Below, one piece after another: positions 9,700 to 19,297 of a DNA stretch of 64,000 nucleotides. Source of the stretch: Ahaetulla prasina (Eukaryota > Chordata > Lepidosauria > Squamata > Colubridae); the NCBI RefSeq assembly GCF_028640845.1, contig NC_080540.1, forward strand, positions 151,845,920 through 151,909,919, in the 5' to 3' direction. Below the pieces are notes generated by a model. That model was not told the DNA's origin. It did no database searches and saw only the letters and a program-made list of their open reading frames with translations. Every line of letters begins with the position of its first letter. Position 1 is the first letter of the stretch. Position numbers and translations under genes: made by a program.

Positions 9700-10620
9700 A
9701 TATGGAAAACCCAACCCCCAATGAAATGTGTAAAGTGCTCTTGTAAGAAAACATTTACAGGAAGGTTTTTTTTCCAAATTTTAAGTTGCTCTCTATTTTT
9801 ATTTACTATTTATTTATTAATTTTTTTCTACTGCCCATCTCCCTGTAAGGCTTACTAGTTATAAAGCAAGTAGAAAAACTAATTAAAACATTAAAACTAT
9901 ACCGGGTAAGATCTTAAATCTATACTACAGTAAACACTGGTCTCCAAAATGGCAGGGAATCATTTATATCCTCAAATGAATGATTAAGGAAATAACTACT
10001 ATCAGAATTCATACAATTAGATTTAAGTAAACATTCTCCCATACTAGGGCTCTTATATTATTGTGGATTATTAAAGCATTATAGGATTTAATGACAAAAT
10101 GTTTTCGAATTATTATTTAACAATGAATTTAATACATAAGACTATCATTCTTAATATTTCTTCTATTTATTTATTTTTTGCCATCCAAGACAATTTTGTA
10201 CTTATTTTTTTATTTGGAAGAGGGAAGCAGGATTTATTAAAGCAATACTGCCTATAATTTCAGTATGCTTCTCTAAGCTTCTTTTTTGACAGATGTCATT
10301 CTGAATCAAACCAAGGAAACCTATTAGGTAACAGCAATGCAGTTCCACTTTGGGTAGTTTAATAGCAGAATAATGTATCCTGAAGCAATGAGATTGAATC
10401 ATTAGAGGTCCTAAAAATGCACTCAGATGATTCTTGAGAGCAGATTGTATATTTTAAACTGTTGGTTTTCTCAGAATCTAATAACAGCTTAATACACCTA
10501 CACACTGCATCCTACCATTTGCAGTAGGGCTTATACCATTTAATTCAAATAAAGCTGGAAGGATTTTTTCAAAAAAATTGATGGAGATAGCATTACAGAA
10601 AGAATCAAAATGAAGAGGAC
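9700..10620. other. mostly unique DNA with a weak LINE tail
   Basis: At about 9800-9900 a minus-strand LINE-type tail (GATGGGCAGTAG then TAATAAATAAATAG) is visible. The rest shows no recognisable repeat or gene. Confidence 0.4.
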
Positions 10621-10621
10621 C

Positions 10622-10888
10622 GCTCTCTGACCTTAGTCTAATTTGGAATCTCTGAACAAATCAACTCAGAGATTCAACCTAGAAATAAGGAGACATTTGC
10701 TGACGGTGAGAGCAATCAACCAATGGAACGGCCTGCCTTCAGAAGTTTTGGGAGCTTCATCACTGGAGGCTTTCAAAAAAGGACTGGACTGTCATCTACC
10801 AGAAATAGTATAGGGTCTCCTGCTTAGTTAGGCTGGGGGTTGAACTAGATGACCTACAAGGTCCCTTCCAACTCTTGTTATTTTGTTA
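10622..10888 (+). mobile_element. CR1 LINE 3' end
   Basis: It contains the typical CR1 3' region: a relic of the end of ORF2 (CAACCAATGGAACGGCCTGC, then CTGGAGGCTTTCAAAAAAGG) and the 3' UTR GTTGAACTAGATGACCTACA with GGTCCCTTCCAACTC and a TTGTTATTTTGTTAT tail. It is a 5'-truncated, diverged copy. Confidence 0.8.
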
Positions 10889-11690
10889 TATACCTTTCTT
10901 GAAATCAAATCATAATCAACCACATTTGAAACACACAGGATTTAATAAATATGTATTCCACCGAACTAATCCCAGAGAAGAGGCCAATTCAGTTGAGATC
11001 TAGTTTATATGGGACTAGACTGACATGGCCAATTCAGACTAGGAAGATGAGGAGCATTATCAGACTAAGGAGATTCATCTGGAAGAGCTGCCTAACAACC
11101 AGGAGAGGCAACTACTGTATTGCTGGACTCAGGAGGCAAAGAAATGGAGCTAATGCCCCCCCCCAATGCAAGGGCCTGTTGTGAGGAGAGGAGGGCTGAG
11201 CAAAGGCTCTCAGCAAGACTATTGGCCAGAAAGAACTCTGCCCCAGTAAAGGAACAAATCCAGACCATGCCATTCCTATATAAGGGGAGCCACTTGCCAC
11301 AGAAATCTGTTGGTCACCACTCTCCATTTACCTCACCATCATGTCCTCAATTCCTTACTGCCTTCTTGTTTATTCAAACCTTTTGCCATTACAGTCTTGT
11401 CTGAACATCTTTTTGGTAAAGATATAAGACTTACCTGTGTATCTAGGATCTCCATGCACCAGAACAGGATCCAGACAGACCCAGTAAAATTTGTATTAGT
11501 TTTTAGAACTACTTTATGGCAACTTTTTCCATTTTTAAGTCTTTAATAATTTTTTTTTTAAATGTGTTTTCTAGTGCAATTGTTTCTGGCTTATTGAGGA
11601 AACTTGAGATGTTTATTAATAAAAAAGAAAACGAGATTCAAAACCAGTCCAAATATTTGTAGGACAGAAATTTTGTCACATTGGAGTAAA
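10889..11690. other. unique DNA, nothing recognised
   Basis: Overlapping frames on both strands at 10951-11546 come from one moderately GC-rich stretch. None shows a domain or codon bias that would justify calling a gene. Confidence 0.4.
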
Positions 11691-11695
11691 ATTGA

Positions 11696-12108
11696 CAATA
11701 ATTAAACACATAACATGTGTGAACACCAACAGTGACATACCCTACGCCCACAGAAGGCGCAGATTGACATACAATTGTTTCTACATACATAAGGGAGGCT
11801 TCACCGTTTCAGTGAACCACAGAAAATGAAAGTTCCTGTGACCAATAAAATCCTGAACTTGGATCAACTTGGTGACCCGTAGCTGGTGGTTGCAAACATT
11901 TCATATTGACTCATCAATACCAAACTACAATAACATGGTTAAAAATCAACATAGAACATAACGTCCAGCATTTTAGCCTCCCTTATGTTTGCAGAAACAA
12001 CTGTATGTCAATCTGCGCCTTCCATGGGCAAAGGGTGTTTCACTGTTGGTGTTCACAAATTATACGTCTAATTAATGTTCTCGCTGGACTTTATGCTCTA
12101 TGTTGATT
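11696..12108. mobile_element. foldback / inverted-repeat element of unknown class
   Basis: The left arm (about 11696-11800, with GTGTGAACACCAACAGTG and GGCGCAGATTGACATACA) is repeated in inverted orientation at about 11974-12086. A second, shorter inverted pair, aatcaacatagaacataacg (11945-11964) and its near complement ending at 12108, brackets only the right arm. No clean TSD or known terminal motif was identified, so the superfamily is unassigned. It could be a DNA transposon with a second copy inserted in opposite orientation. Confidence 0.55.
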
Positions 12109-12325
12109 AATAATTAAAACTCTAAAACTAGAAAATTGCACCAAGATTGTCATGCCATAGAGTAAATTAGAACATGGTTCTAATTTTTCTATTTTTACTA
12201 TTCGCGATGATGAAATAAGTAAAGCTAAGCTGGCACAAGATGACCTGTATTGATAGGATGAGTCACATTTAGAGAAAAAAGGATATAACCGTTTAGCCTA
12301 ATAAAAGTGTATCAGAGCTTGTTGC

Positions 12326-12785
12326 AACACCGGTCTGCCCCAATATGGGAGACAGCATACTGCTTCCCTTTCACCTTTCAACTCTAATCCAGGAGCCCTC
12401 AGGCAGTCGCTTACATGACAAACTATTTTGTACCAAATTTATTTTTTGCTGATAAAAAAATAAGGGGAGACTATTATAGATCTATTTCAAGCTATTTATC
12501 TCTCATCAGCTAGCCATGCCCTTATTCGGATTTGAACTTGGGCTGCCTGCATATTAGGCAGCTGTATTAATCTCTGAGCCACAAGTTCTCCTCCTTCTAT
12601 CAAGTGAGCCAGGGGAGAGATTAAGTGTTTTTCTGTCAAAGCACCTGATCTGCCACAATATGGGAGGGAGCATACTGCTTCCTTTTTGCCTTTCAACTCC
12701 AATCCAGGAGCTCTCAGGCAGTTGCTTACACAACAAACTATTTTGTACCAAATTTGTGTTTTGCTGATAAAGAAATATATATCTT
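12326..12785 (-). mobile_element. tRNA-derived SINE, tandem pair (minus strand)
   Basis: On the minus strand, a body lacking its head (12785 down to about 12640) runs into a unit with a tRNA-like head. That head has a box A-like TGGCTCAGAGATTAATA at about 12583-12567 and a box B-like AGTTCAAATCC near 12536. A second body follows down to 12326, including TTTGGTACAAAATAGTTTGT and CTGCCTGAGGGCTCCTGG. The body recurs at 51.8 kb. The tRNA-like part is a SINE head, not a functional tRNA. Confidence 0.65.
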
Positions 12786-13459
12786 TATTTTTTATATATA
12801 TATTTTCGTATGCCAAGACCTACCTACCTACCTACATACATACATGTAACTCTTGGCACAAAAGACTAGGACCACATCCACACAGGATGCTACGAAACAG
12901 CCAACCAATCTGGAGGCTTCTAGTGGCTCCGCTCTCTCCGAAGGACGCCCTAAGGGCGCCCGCGCTGGGATTCTGTAAAAGCCGGCAAAATCAACAGCTG
13001 AAAGTACCTTCCCCGGTAAGGAGAAGGGAAAGAGCAGAAGAGGGAAGGGTAGAGCTCTCTCTAGAGGCCCCGTTTGGGGAACTCGAAAGGGAAAGTTCCC
13101 TGGAATTCCTTCTGCAAAGCTCCAGCCCCAGTGTGTTTCTGCTTTAAGCAGACAGAGAAGAGAGCGACCACTTCTGCTTCAATTGATTGTTATGGATATT
13201 TATAAGCAGACGGAATAAAACACAGGAGATCAGTCATTTAAATTGCAAGTATTAAATCTGACTTCTATTTTTTCTTTTAAAAAAATAATATTTTTTTTTT
13301 CTCTCATCTACAATCAACACAATGAAATAAAATGGCGTTTACTTGTTGAGAAAGTGAAACTGAATGGAGATTTTATCTTATTGTACTGGACTGTGGATTG
13401 TTGGATTATTTTAGTTTGTTTAAGTATTTCATAAGGGGATTTTCAGCAAGAACTTTGCC

Positions 13460-13885
13460 ATGAAGGTTTTTTCAGAAGAATGGATTCGTGACTTTATACA
13501 GGATTATACAGAAAGAATGTATTTAATTATTCAACAATACGAATTGGGAAAAAATGGAGGCGTTTTGGATGAGAGTTTGGAGGAAATTAACCAAAGTAAT
13601 CAGGACTTGGAATATGGAATGGATGTAAAGAAGCCTTTTTTAAAAAGTTTGGATGAAAAGCCTGAAGTTGTGCTACAGGAGGCTGTCTCCGAAATGGAAA
13701 AATTCACAGGGTTAATGCTTTCCAAGAGTTCTCTTTTCGGATTGAGGAATATCGGCAGTAACTCGTGGATTCTTGGACATAAGGAACTATTAGGAAATAT
13801 TGTGACTGACTTTTCAAAAGGAGTAATGAAGGAAAGACAGAGACTAATGCATCAAAAATGGCAAGAGACAAAAGTATCATTTTGA
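13460..13885 (+). CDS. 141-codon frame in the L1-like element, function unknown
   Basis: The only sizeable frame in the element: ATG at 13460, stop at 13883-13885. The product is acidic and hydrophilic (for example residues ESLEEINQSNQDLEYGMD), with no signal peptide or membrane segment. I recognise no RRM or C-terminal RNA-binding domain of L1 ORF1, and it is much shorter than typical ORF1 proteins. Its position behind a GC-rich leader suggests a degenerate or divergent ORF1 relic. Downstream, all frames are broken by stops before the G-rich 3' UTR. Confidence 0.4.
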   Translation: MKVFSEEWIRDFIQDYTERMYLIIQQYELGKNGGVLDESLEEINQSNQDLEYGMDVKKPFLKSLDEKPEVVLQEAVSEMEKFTGLMLSKSSLFGLRNIGSNSWILGHKELLGNIVTDFSKGVMKERQRLMHQKWQETKVSF

Positions 13886-14419
13886 AAGAATTTTTTTTGA
13901 AATATTAACAGAAAAGATTTTAGCCTTTCTGAAAGACAATACGTAAGGAAGATTTGGAAGAAATGGGTTGATTATATGTTTTATAACCATCATAAAAGAC
14001 TAGATATTTGGATTTATACTGGATTTTGACGAGGAAGGACTAAAGTTGAACAGATATTGTAATTTCCCTGTATTGAAATTCTATAATCTGTTGTATTGAA
14101 TTTTAAATAGAATATTCTCGAAAGATCTTATGTAAGAAAGACTTGGGGAAAATTATATGGTTATAGAAGTTATAAGGAGATATTCTCTGAATTGGATTGG
14201 ATTTTTATGCTTTAGCTGGTTTTAAATATTTTAGGATTAATTTGTTCTACTGATCTATATATTTTATTACTGTTTATTGTTAATTTTTTGAAGGATTTTG
14301 GTTATGTAAGGAGGAAGTCAGAGCTAGAGGGGGAGAATTGGTATAATAGTTTTGGGAAAAAAATTTTTTTTTAGCATATGGTTGTTTTATTTTTAACTAT
14401 ACCTTGTGTTTGTTCCGGG

Positions 14420-14486
14420 AAGCCAGGGGGGGAGGGGGGAGGGGGTTTGTGAAGGGAGAGGGGTTGGGGGGAAAGGGGGGGAAAAA
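14420..14486 (+). other. G-quadruplex-prone tract in L1-like 3' UTR
   Basis: Seven or more runs of at least four G occur within about 65 bp (14426-14480), directly upstream of the terminal AATAAA/poly-A. G-rich tracts in L1 3' UTRs are known in mammals; the position here is equivalent. Confidence 0.75.
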
Positions 14487-14539
14487 TTTTTTTGTAAAAC
14501 TTTTTGAATAAAAAAAAAAAGAAACAGCCAACCAATCTG

Positions 14540-14700
14540 CAAACACCCACTCCATCTACCAATCAAGATGCAACCACACAGCCAACCAACCCACTCACAG
14601 CAACAGTTCCCACCTCCCCACTAGTATTTATAGAGAGACGGCAGCTCCAACCACACTTTGTTCACACAAGCACGAAGCCGAAAGCACCAGCCTGAATGTC
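14540..14700 (+). promoter_or_regulatory. PLE promoter/leader region
   Basis: CCAAT motifs (within the TSD and at about 14558) precede a TATA-like tatttatag at 14625-14633. Next come ACGAAGCCGAAAGCACCAG and a degenerate form of the CTGAAGATGATGAG...CGAAACGTC motif (CCTGAATGTCACC..., 14691-14720). The order matches the fragment at 9.3 kb and the arms of the SCAN elements. Its 5' part was displaced to the left of 12893 by the L1-like insertion. Confidence 0.5.
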
Positions 14701-14882
14701 ACCAAAATGTCACCAAGATACTCTCAACCTTACATGGGAAAAGACCTGAATATGCCAAGAGCTACATACCTGTACCCATGAAAACCTACAAAAACAAATA
14801 TCCCACCTCTATGGGGAGGAAACCTTCTGACTGACCAGGACCTACAAAAAACTTGACTGACTGACCAGGACCTACAAAAAAC

Positions 14883-15400
14883 TTGAAGTCCAAAGAGCTT
14901 CTTATGCGACCTCACATTCCTACGCAACTGCCGAGACAGGAACGTGATCCCCACATCCTTCCAACTAAAATTCCATTCCAAAACTTCAGCCACCGAAAGG
15001 ATCCTGAAAAGAACAGAATTAGCCCTGATCAGAAACAAACTCCACAGAAAAAGATTCCTACTAGACCAAACCAACAAGGACCTACTCACTCTGCACCTCA
15101 AACTCAGCAACAAAATCCAGCCAGCACTCTGGGACAAATCCAAACAACTAGCCCTCTTGAGAGCCAAAACAGAAACCTCCCACAAGACAAACACACACAC
15201 CAACAAACTCCACAGACTAGGAAAAACGCCAGAGGCCCAACCCCCCTCCACAGCAACTCATGAAACAAACAGTACACAACATATCAGACAGGACCCTCAC
15301 CATAGCAGAAACCAATGTTCTCTCCAAAGGATTCAACTTTGCCAAGAGCTACATACCTATACCCGTGAAAACCTACGAAAACATACATACATACATATCC
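14883..15400 (+). pseudogene. Penelope-like retroelement ORF, N-terminal fragment
   Basis: Conceptual translation in shifting frames gives a basic, helical segment rich in K/R/L (14944-15260), then a VHNISDRTLTIAETNVLSKGF stretch at about 15268-15330. That resembles the N-terminal region of PLE proteins that precedes the reverse transcriptase. At about 15345 the frame jumps into terminal leader sequence (CCAAGAGCTACATACCTATA), which also occurs at 14757. The RT and GIY-YIG regions are absent, so this is a deletion derivative. Frames change at least once near 15260. Confidence 0.5.
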
Positions 15401-15440
15401 ATATATATGTATATGTATGCATGTATGTATGTATATATAT
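15380..15440. repeat. (CATA)n/(TATG)n microsatellite
   Basis: ATAC units at about 15383-15395 and TATG/TATA units at about 15405-15440, joining the PLE fragment to the left inverted arm of the first SCAN element. Confidence 0.9.
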
Positions 15441-15636
15441 TTGTTTTCTGAGGTTTTCACGGGTGTTTGTATGTAGGTCTTTGGTTATTTGAGTTTTCAC
15501 CCGCGTAAAATTGGAAGTGTCTTGGCAACGTTTCGACAAAGTCTCATTCGTCATCTTCAGGCTTCAGCTTCGTGCTTCTGGGAGCAATGTGTGATCGCAG
15601 CTGTTTCTTCCTTTTAACTGCTAGTGGGGGTTTGAG

Positions 15637-15738
15637 CTGATTGGGTGGGAGCTTGGCTGTGCTCTGATTGGATGGGGTTTTTTTGTGCTCTGATTGGCTG
15701 GGGGTGTGTGTCCTGTTTGGGTGGGGCTTGGTTGTGCT
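15637..15738 (-). promoter_or_regulatory. CCAAT-box cluster, left arm, facing left
   Basis: CTGATTGG (complement of CCAATCAG) at 15637-15644, 15664-15671 and 15690-15697, spaced 26-27 bp, with CTTTTAA just beyond at about 15611-15617. Regular multiples of CCAAT with this spacing are typical NF-Y-responsive promoters. The orientation points away from the SCAN segment. Confidence 0.5.
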
Positions 15739-15782
15739 CAGATTAGTCTGAGTTGCAGGGGGATTTGAGCTAGTGAGCTGCA

Positions 15783-16612
15783 TTGCTGTTGTTTGGCTTC
15801 ATGTTCGTGGTCGTGTTGATTTGGAGATTCAACCTCTGTTTCAGCTCCACCAGAAAACTCCTATGTCCTATGAATGAAAAGGCATTTGGAGATCCACAAG
15901 ATTCTTTGGACCTATTTGGAGTTGCATTACAAGACAGAGATAGAATGGAGACACAACCTTTAGCAAGTCAAGGGACTGGAAAAGGCCTTTCTGCCATTCA
16001 GCCTGGGAGCCTTGGGGAAATGTGGGCAAGAGCTGGGCAGAAGATCCTGGAGGATGAAACCATCATCCGTTCAGAAGTTCATGCAATTTCAGGAGCCTCC
16101 AGTACCAGGAGACTGAGGGTCCTCGGGGACTTTGCAGTCGTCTCCACAACTTTTGTAGGCAATGGCTGAGACCAGAAAAGCACACCAAAGCCCAGATGCT
16201 GGACCTGGTGGTTCTGGAGCAGCTCCTGACCCTTCTGCCATTGCAGATGGAGAGCTGGATGCGGGAGTGTGGAGTGCAGACCAGCTCCCAGGCGGTGGCC
16301 CTGGCGGAAGGCTTTCTCCTGAGCCAGGCAGAGGAGCAGAAGAAGCAGGTCAAGTTGCAGTCCTTCATTATGGGGATCAGCGATCCTGAGGGAAGGAGGA
16401 CTCTGTCAAATCCCCCTCAGGAGCTGTTTTTCAGGACGATCCCTCAGGAAGATCCAAACCAGGACACCTCAGGAGGGAAACAAAGGATGGAGTTTTCTGG
16501 TGGAGCTGAAACAGAGATTGAATCTCCACATCAAGACGACCATGACCACGAAGCCAAACAACAGCAATGCAGCTCACCAGCTCAAATCCCCCTGCAACTC
16601 AGATTAATCTGA
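15783..16612 (+). pseudogene. captured SCAN-domain (zinc-finger gene) segment, copy 1
   Basis: From about 15870 the translation (MNEKAFGDPQDSLDLFG..., then [18 protein letters not shown]) matches the N-terminal leader of vertebrate SCAN zinc-finger proteins. A frame change at about 16082 shifts by -1. In the second frame follows the SCAN core: [68 protein letters not shown] post-SCAN linker ([20 protein letters not shown]) leads to a stop at 16610-16612. SCAN domains mediate dimerisation of nuclear transcription factors. No C2H2 fingers are present. The final 40 codons lie in the right inverted arm. It could only be translated with a frameshift or splice. Confidence 0.8.
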
Positions 16613-16644
16613 GCACAACCAAGCCCCCACCCAAACAGGACACA

Positions 16645-16800
16645 CCCCCATCCAATCAGAGCACAAAAAACCCCATCCAATCAGAGCACAGCCAAGCTCC
16701 CACCCAATCAGTTCCACCCCCCACTAGCAGTTAAAAGGAAGAAATAGCTGCGATCACACATTGCTCCCAGAAGCACGAAGCTGAAGCCTGAAGATGACGA
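16645..16800 (+). promoter_or_regulatory. CCAAT-box cluster and TATA-like box, right arm, facing right
   Basis: CCAATCAG occurs at 16652-16659, 16677-16684 and 16704-16711 (spacing 25 and 27 bp), followed by ttaaaagg at 16731-16738 and then the AGCACGAAGCTGAAGCCTGA leader. It mirrors the left arm and also points away from the SCAN segment. Unit 2 repeats it 1,592 bp downstream. Confidence 0.5.
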
Positions 16801-16907
16801 ATGAGACTTCATCGAAACGTCGCCAAGACACTTCCAATTTTACACGGGAGAAAACCTGAACAACCAAAAACCTGCATACAAACACCCGTGAAAACCTCAG
16901 AAAACAA

Positions 16908-16982
16908 ATATATACATACATACATACATACATATATATACATATATATACATATACATATGTACATACATACATACATACA

Positions 16983-17035
<53 letters not shown>
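16908..17035. repeat. (CATA)n/(TA)n microsatellite between SCAN units
   Basis: An uninterrupted CATA/TATA array linking unit 1 and unit 2. Translations such as HTYIHTYI and YIYIYI in this stretch are meaningless. Confidence 0.95.
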
Positions 17036-17040
<5 letters not shown>

Positions 17041-18499
17041 TTCTGAGGTTTGCACGGGTGTTTGTATGTAGGTCTTTGGTTATTTGAGTTTTCACCCGCG
17101 TAAAATTGGAAGTGTCTTGGCAACGTTTCGACAAAGTCTCATTCGTCATCTTCAGGCTTCAGCTTCGTGCTTCTGGGAGCAATGTGTGATCGCAGCTGTT
17201 TCTTCCTTTTAACTGCTAGTGGGGGTTTGAGCTGATTGGGTGGGAGCTTGGCTGTGCTCTGATTGGATGGGGTTTTTTGTGCTCTGATTGGCTGGGGGGG
17301 TGTCCTGTTTGGGTGGGGCTTGGTTGTGCTCAGATTAGTCTGAGTTGCAGGGGGATTTGAGCTAGTGAGCTGCATTGCTGTTGTTTGGCTTCATGTTCGT
17401 GGTCGTGTTGATTTGGAGATTCAACCTCTGTTTCAGCTCCACCAGAAAACTCCTATGTCCTATGAATGAAAAGGCATTTGGAGATCCACAAGATTCTTTG
17501 GACCTATTTGGAGTTGCATTACAAGACAGAGATAGAATGGAGACACAACCTTTAGCAAGTCAAGGGACTGGAAAAGGCCTTTCTGCCATTCAGCCTGGGA
17601 GCCTTGGGGAAATGTGGGCAAGAGCTGGGCAGAAGATCCTGGAGGATGAAACCATCATCCGTTCAGAAGTTCATGCAATTTCAGGAGCCTCCAGTACCAG
17701 GAGACTGAGGGTCCTCGGGGACTTTGCAGTCGTCTCCACAACTTTTGTAGGCAATGGCTGAGACCAGAAAAGCACACCAAAGCCCAGATGCTGGACCTGG
17801 TGGTTCTGGAGCAGCTCCTGACCCTTCTGCCATTGCAGATGGAGAGCTGGATGCGGGAGTGTGGAGTGCAGACCAGCTCCCAGGTGGTGGCCCTGGCGGA
17901 AGGCTTTCTCCTGAGCCAGGCAGAGGAGCAGAAGAAGCAGGTCAAGTTGCAGTCCTTCATTATGGGGATCAGCGATCCTGAGGGAAGGAGGACTCTGTCA
18001 AATCCCCCTCAGGAGCTGTTTTTCAGGACGATCCCTCAGGAAGATCCAAACCAGGACACCTCAGGAGGGAAACAAAGGATGGAGTTTTCTGGTGGAGCTG
18101 AAACAGAGATTGAATCTCCACATCAAGACGACCACGACCACGAAGCCAAACAACAGCAATGCAGCTCACCAGCTCAAATCCCCCTGCAACTCAGATTAAT
18201 CTGAGCACAACCAAGCCCCCACCCAAACAGGACACACCCCCATCCAATCAGAGCACAAAAAACCCCATCCAATCAGAGCACAGCCAAGCTCCCACCCAAT
18301 CAGTTCAACCCCCCACTAGCAGTTAAAAGGAAGAAATAGCTGCGATCACACATTGCTCCCAGAAGCACGAAGCTGAAGCCTGAAGATGACGAATGAGACT
18401 TCATCGAAACGTCGCCAAGACACTTCCAATTTTACACGGGAGAAAACCTGAACAATCAAAGACCTATATACAAACACCGTGAAAACCTCAGAAAACAAA
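17036..18499. mobile_element. SCAN-carrying PLE foldback, unit 2
   Basis: A near-identical tandem copy of unit 1, displaced 1,592-1,595 bp, with arms 17036-17452 and 18082-18499. By eye the two units differ by about 3 bp of length in the left arm (GT and T runs) and a handful of substitutions, such as ccaggcggtgg versus ccaggtggtgg. The duplication is therefore young. It carries the same CCAAT clusters and PLE motifs. Confidence 0.8.
17375..18204 (+). pseudogene. captured SCAN-domain segment, copy 2
   Basis: Same organisation as copy 1, including the identical -1 frame change (here near 17674) and the same stop. The frameshift therefore preceded the duplication. It differs from copy 1 by A-to-V in the TSSQ(A/V)VALAEGF part of the SCAN core (17788-18204 frame). 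No zinc fingers follow. Function as an independent protein is unlikely. Confidence 0.8.
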
Positions 18500-18563
18500 T
18501 ATATACATACATACATACATACATATATATACATATACATATGTACATACATACATACATACA

Positions 18564-18642
<79 letters not shown>
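18500..18642. repeat. (CATA)n then (TA)n microsatellite
   Basis: A CATA array to about 18592 and a pure TA run to about 18642, bordering unit 2 on the right. The long antisense frames here translate to YIYIYI/MYVCMYV and are artefacts. Confidence 0.95.
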
Positions 18643-18644
<2 letters not shown>

Positions 18645-19297
18645 CATAAGGCAAACATACAATAACCATGCTGGTTTTTCCAATGTGGTAGAGAGAAGAG
18701 ATTGTAAGTAGGTACAAACACAGGCTGGGGAAGCATAGACAAAGCTTCTCCTATATACAGAACAGATGAGCTAAGCCACACCCAGGCACCTAGCTGTCTC
18801 TTGTGGCTCACACAGCAACTACTATGTTTCAGTTACCAAACAGTCCCCATTGGCTGACCTTGTTGCCATACCTATTCCTGTTCATGAATATATCTACACT
18901 GATGGAGTGTAGCCCAAGTCTCTAGTAATAAAATTGTGTCAAGGGAATTAATATTTATAAAGGATTTATCCTTCTTCTTAACATCCCAGCCTGTAAAGTT
19001 TCATGAAATCAACTTCAGACTGGAGGGATTTTGTAGCTCAAGGTATCAGTCACAAGCAATTATTGAGTTCAGTGTACCGTAGGGGTCCTTCAAAACACTA
19101 GCATTTCTGAGACCAACAGCAGGAAGAATGTCATCAATCATACTAAAGTTTTGATAGAATATGAGGGAGGAAGCTAAGTCATGGAGATCCTAATTTCACT
19201 AGTAATTTGGAGGAAGAACATAGGAGCTAGATCGAAAGGTTTCCTCCATCTGTAACATATTTTCATCATTATTATTGGGTAAAAGAGGAAGGACTTC
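18643..19297. other. unique DNA, nothing recognised
   Basis: No transposon boundary or coding signal was recognised between the TA run and the first copy of the 19.3-kb duplication. Confidence 0.45.

Larger units (their letters stand above)
12894..14539 (+). mobile_element. L1-like non-autonomous retroelement with 19-bp TSD
   Basis: The insert runs from 12913 to 14520 between perfect 19-bp copies of gaaacagccaaccaatctg (12894-12912 and 14521-14539). It ends in AATAAAAAAAAAAA directly before the right TSD, the mark of L1-type target-primed insertion. It opens with a GC-rich 5' segment, carries one short reading frame (13460-13885), then a long AT-rich stretch and a G-rich 3' tract. No ORF2 (endonuclease/RT) is present, so it resembles a HAL1-like or internally deleted L1. 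The target was a PLE promoter region. Confidence 0.8.
15441..16907. mobile_element. SCAN-carrying PLE foldback, unit 1
   Basis: A 1,467-bp unit. The left arm 15441-15860 and right arm 16490-16907 are inverted copies (about 420 bp each, few mismatches). They start TTGTTTTCTGAGGTTTTCAC and end GTGAAAACCTCAGAAAACAA. From outside in, the arms carry the PLE-type leader, the GATGA...CGAAACGTC motif, a TTAAAAGG box, three CCAATCAG boxes, and a short stretch of the captured gene. The 629-bp centre encodes a SCAN domain. Both ends abut CATA/TATG microsatellites. Foldback PLE derivatives with host exons are not a class I know. Confidence 0.8.

Noticed and set aside
12530..12590. tRNA-like sequence with box A and box B
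   Set aside because: It is continuous with a repeated SINE body, and the cloverleaf is not closed; a SINE head, not a tRNA gene. The same applies to 40449-40515.
14730..15251. 173-codon antisense frame opposite the PLE coding region
   Set aside because: It is the complement of the PLE reading frame and has no recognisable domain.
15441..18499. Tandem units with inverted arms as a CRISPR array or replication origin
   Set aside because: The repeats are hundreds of bases long and contain PLE and SCAN sequence; the context is vertebrate.
16754..18811. Long antisense frames (100-130 codons) with YIYIYI or MYVCMYV runs
   Set aside because: They are translations of CATA and TA microsatellites and of the antisense of the PLE arms.
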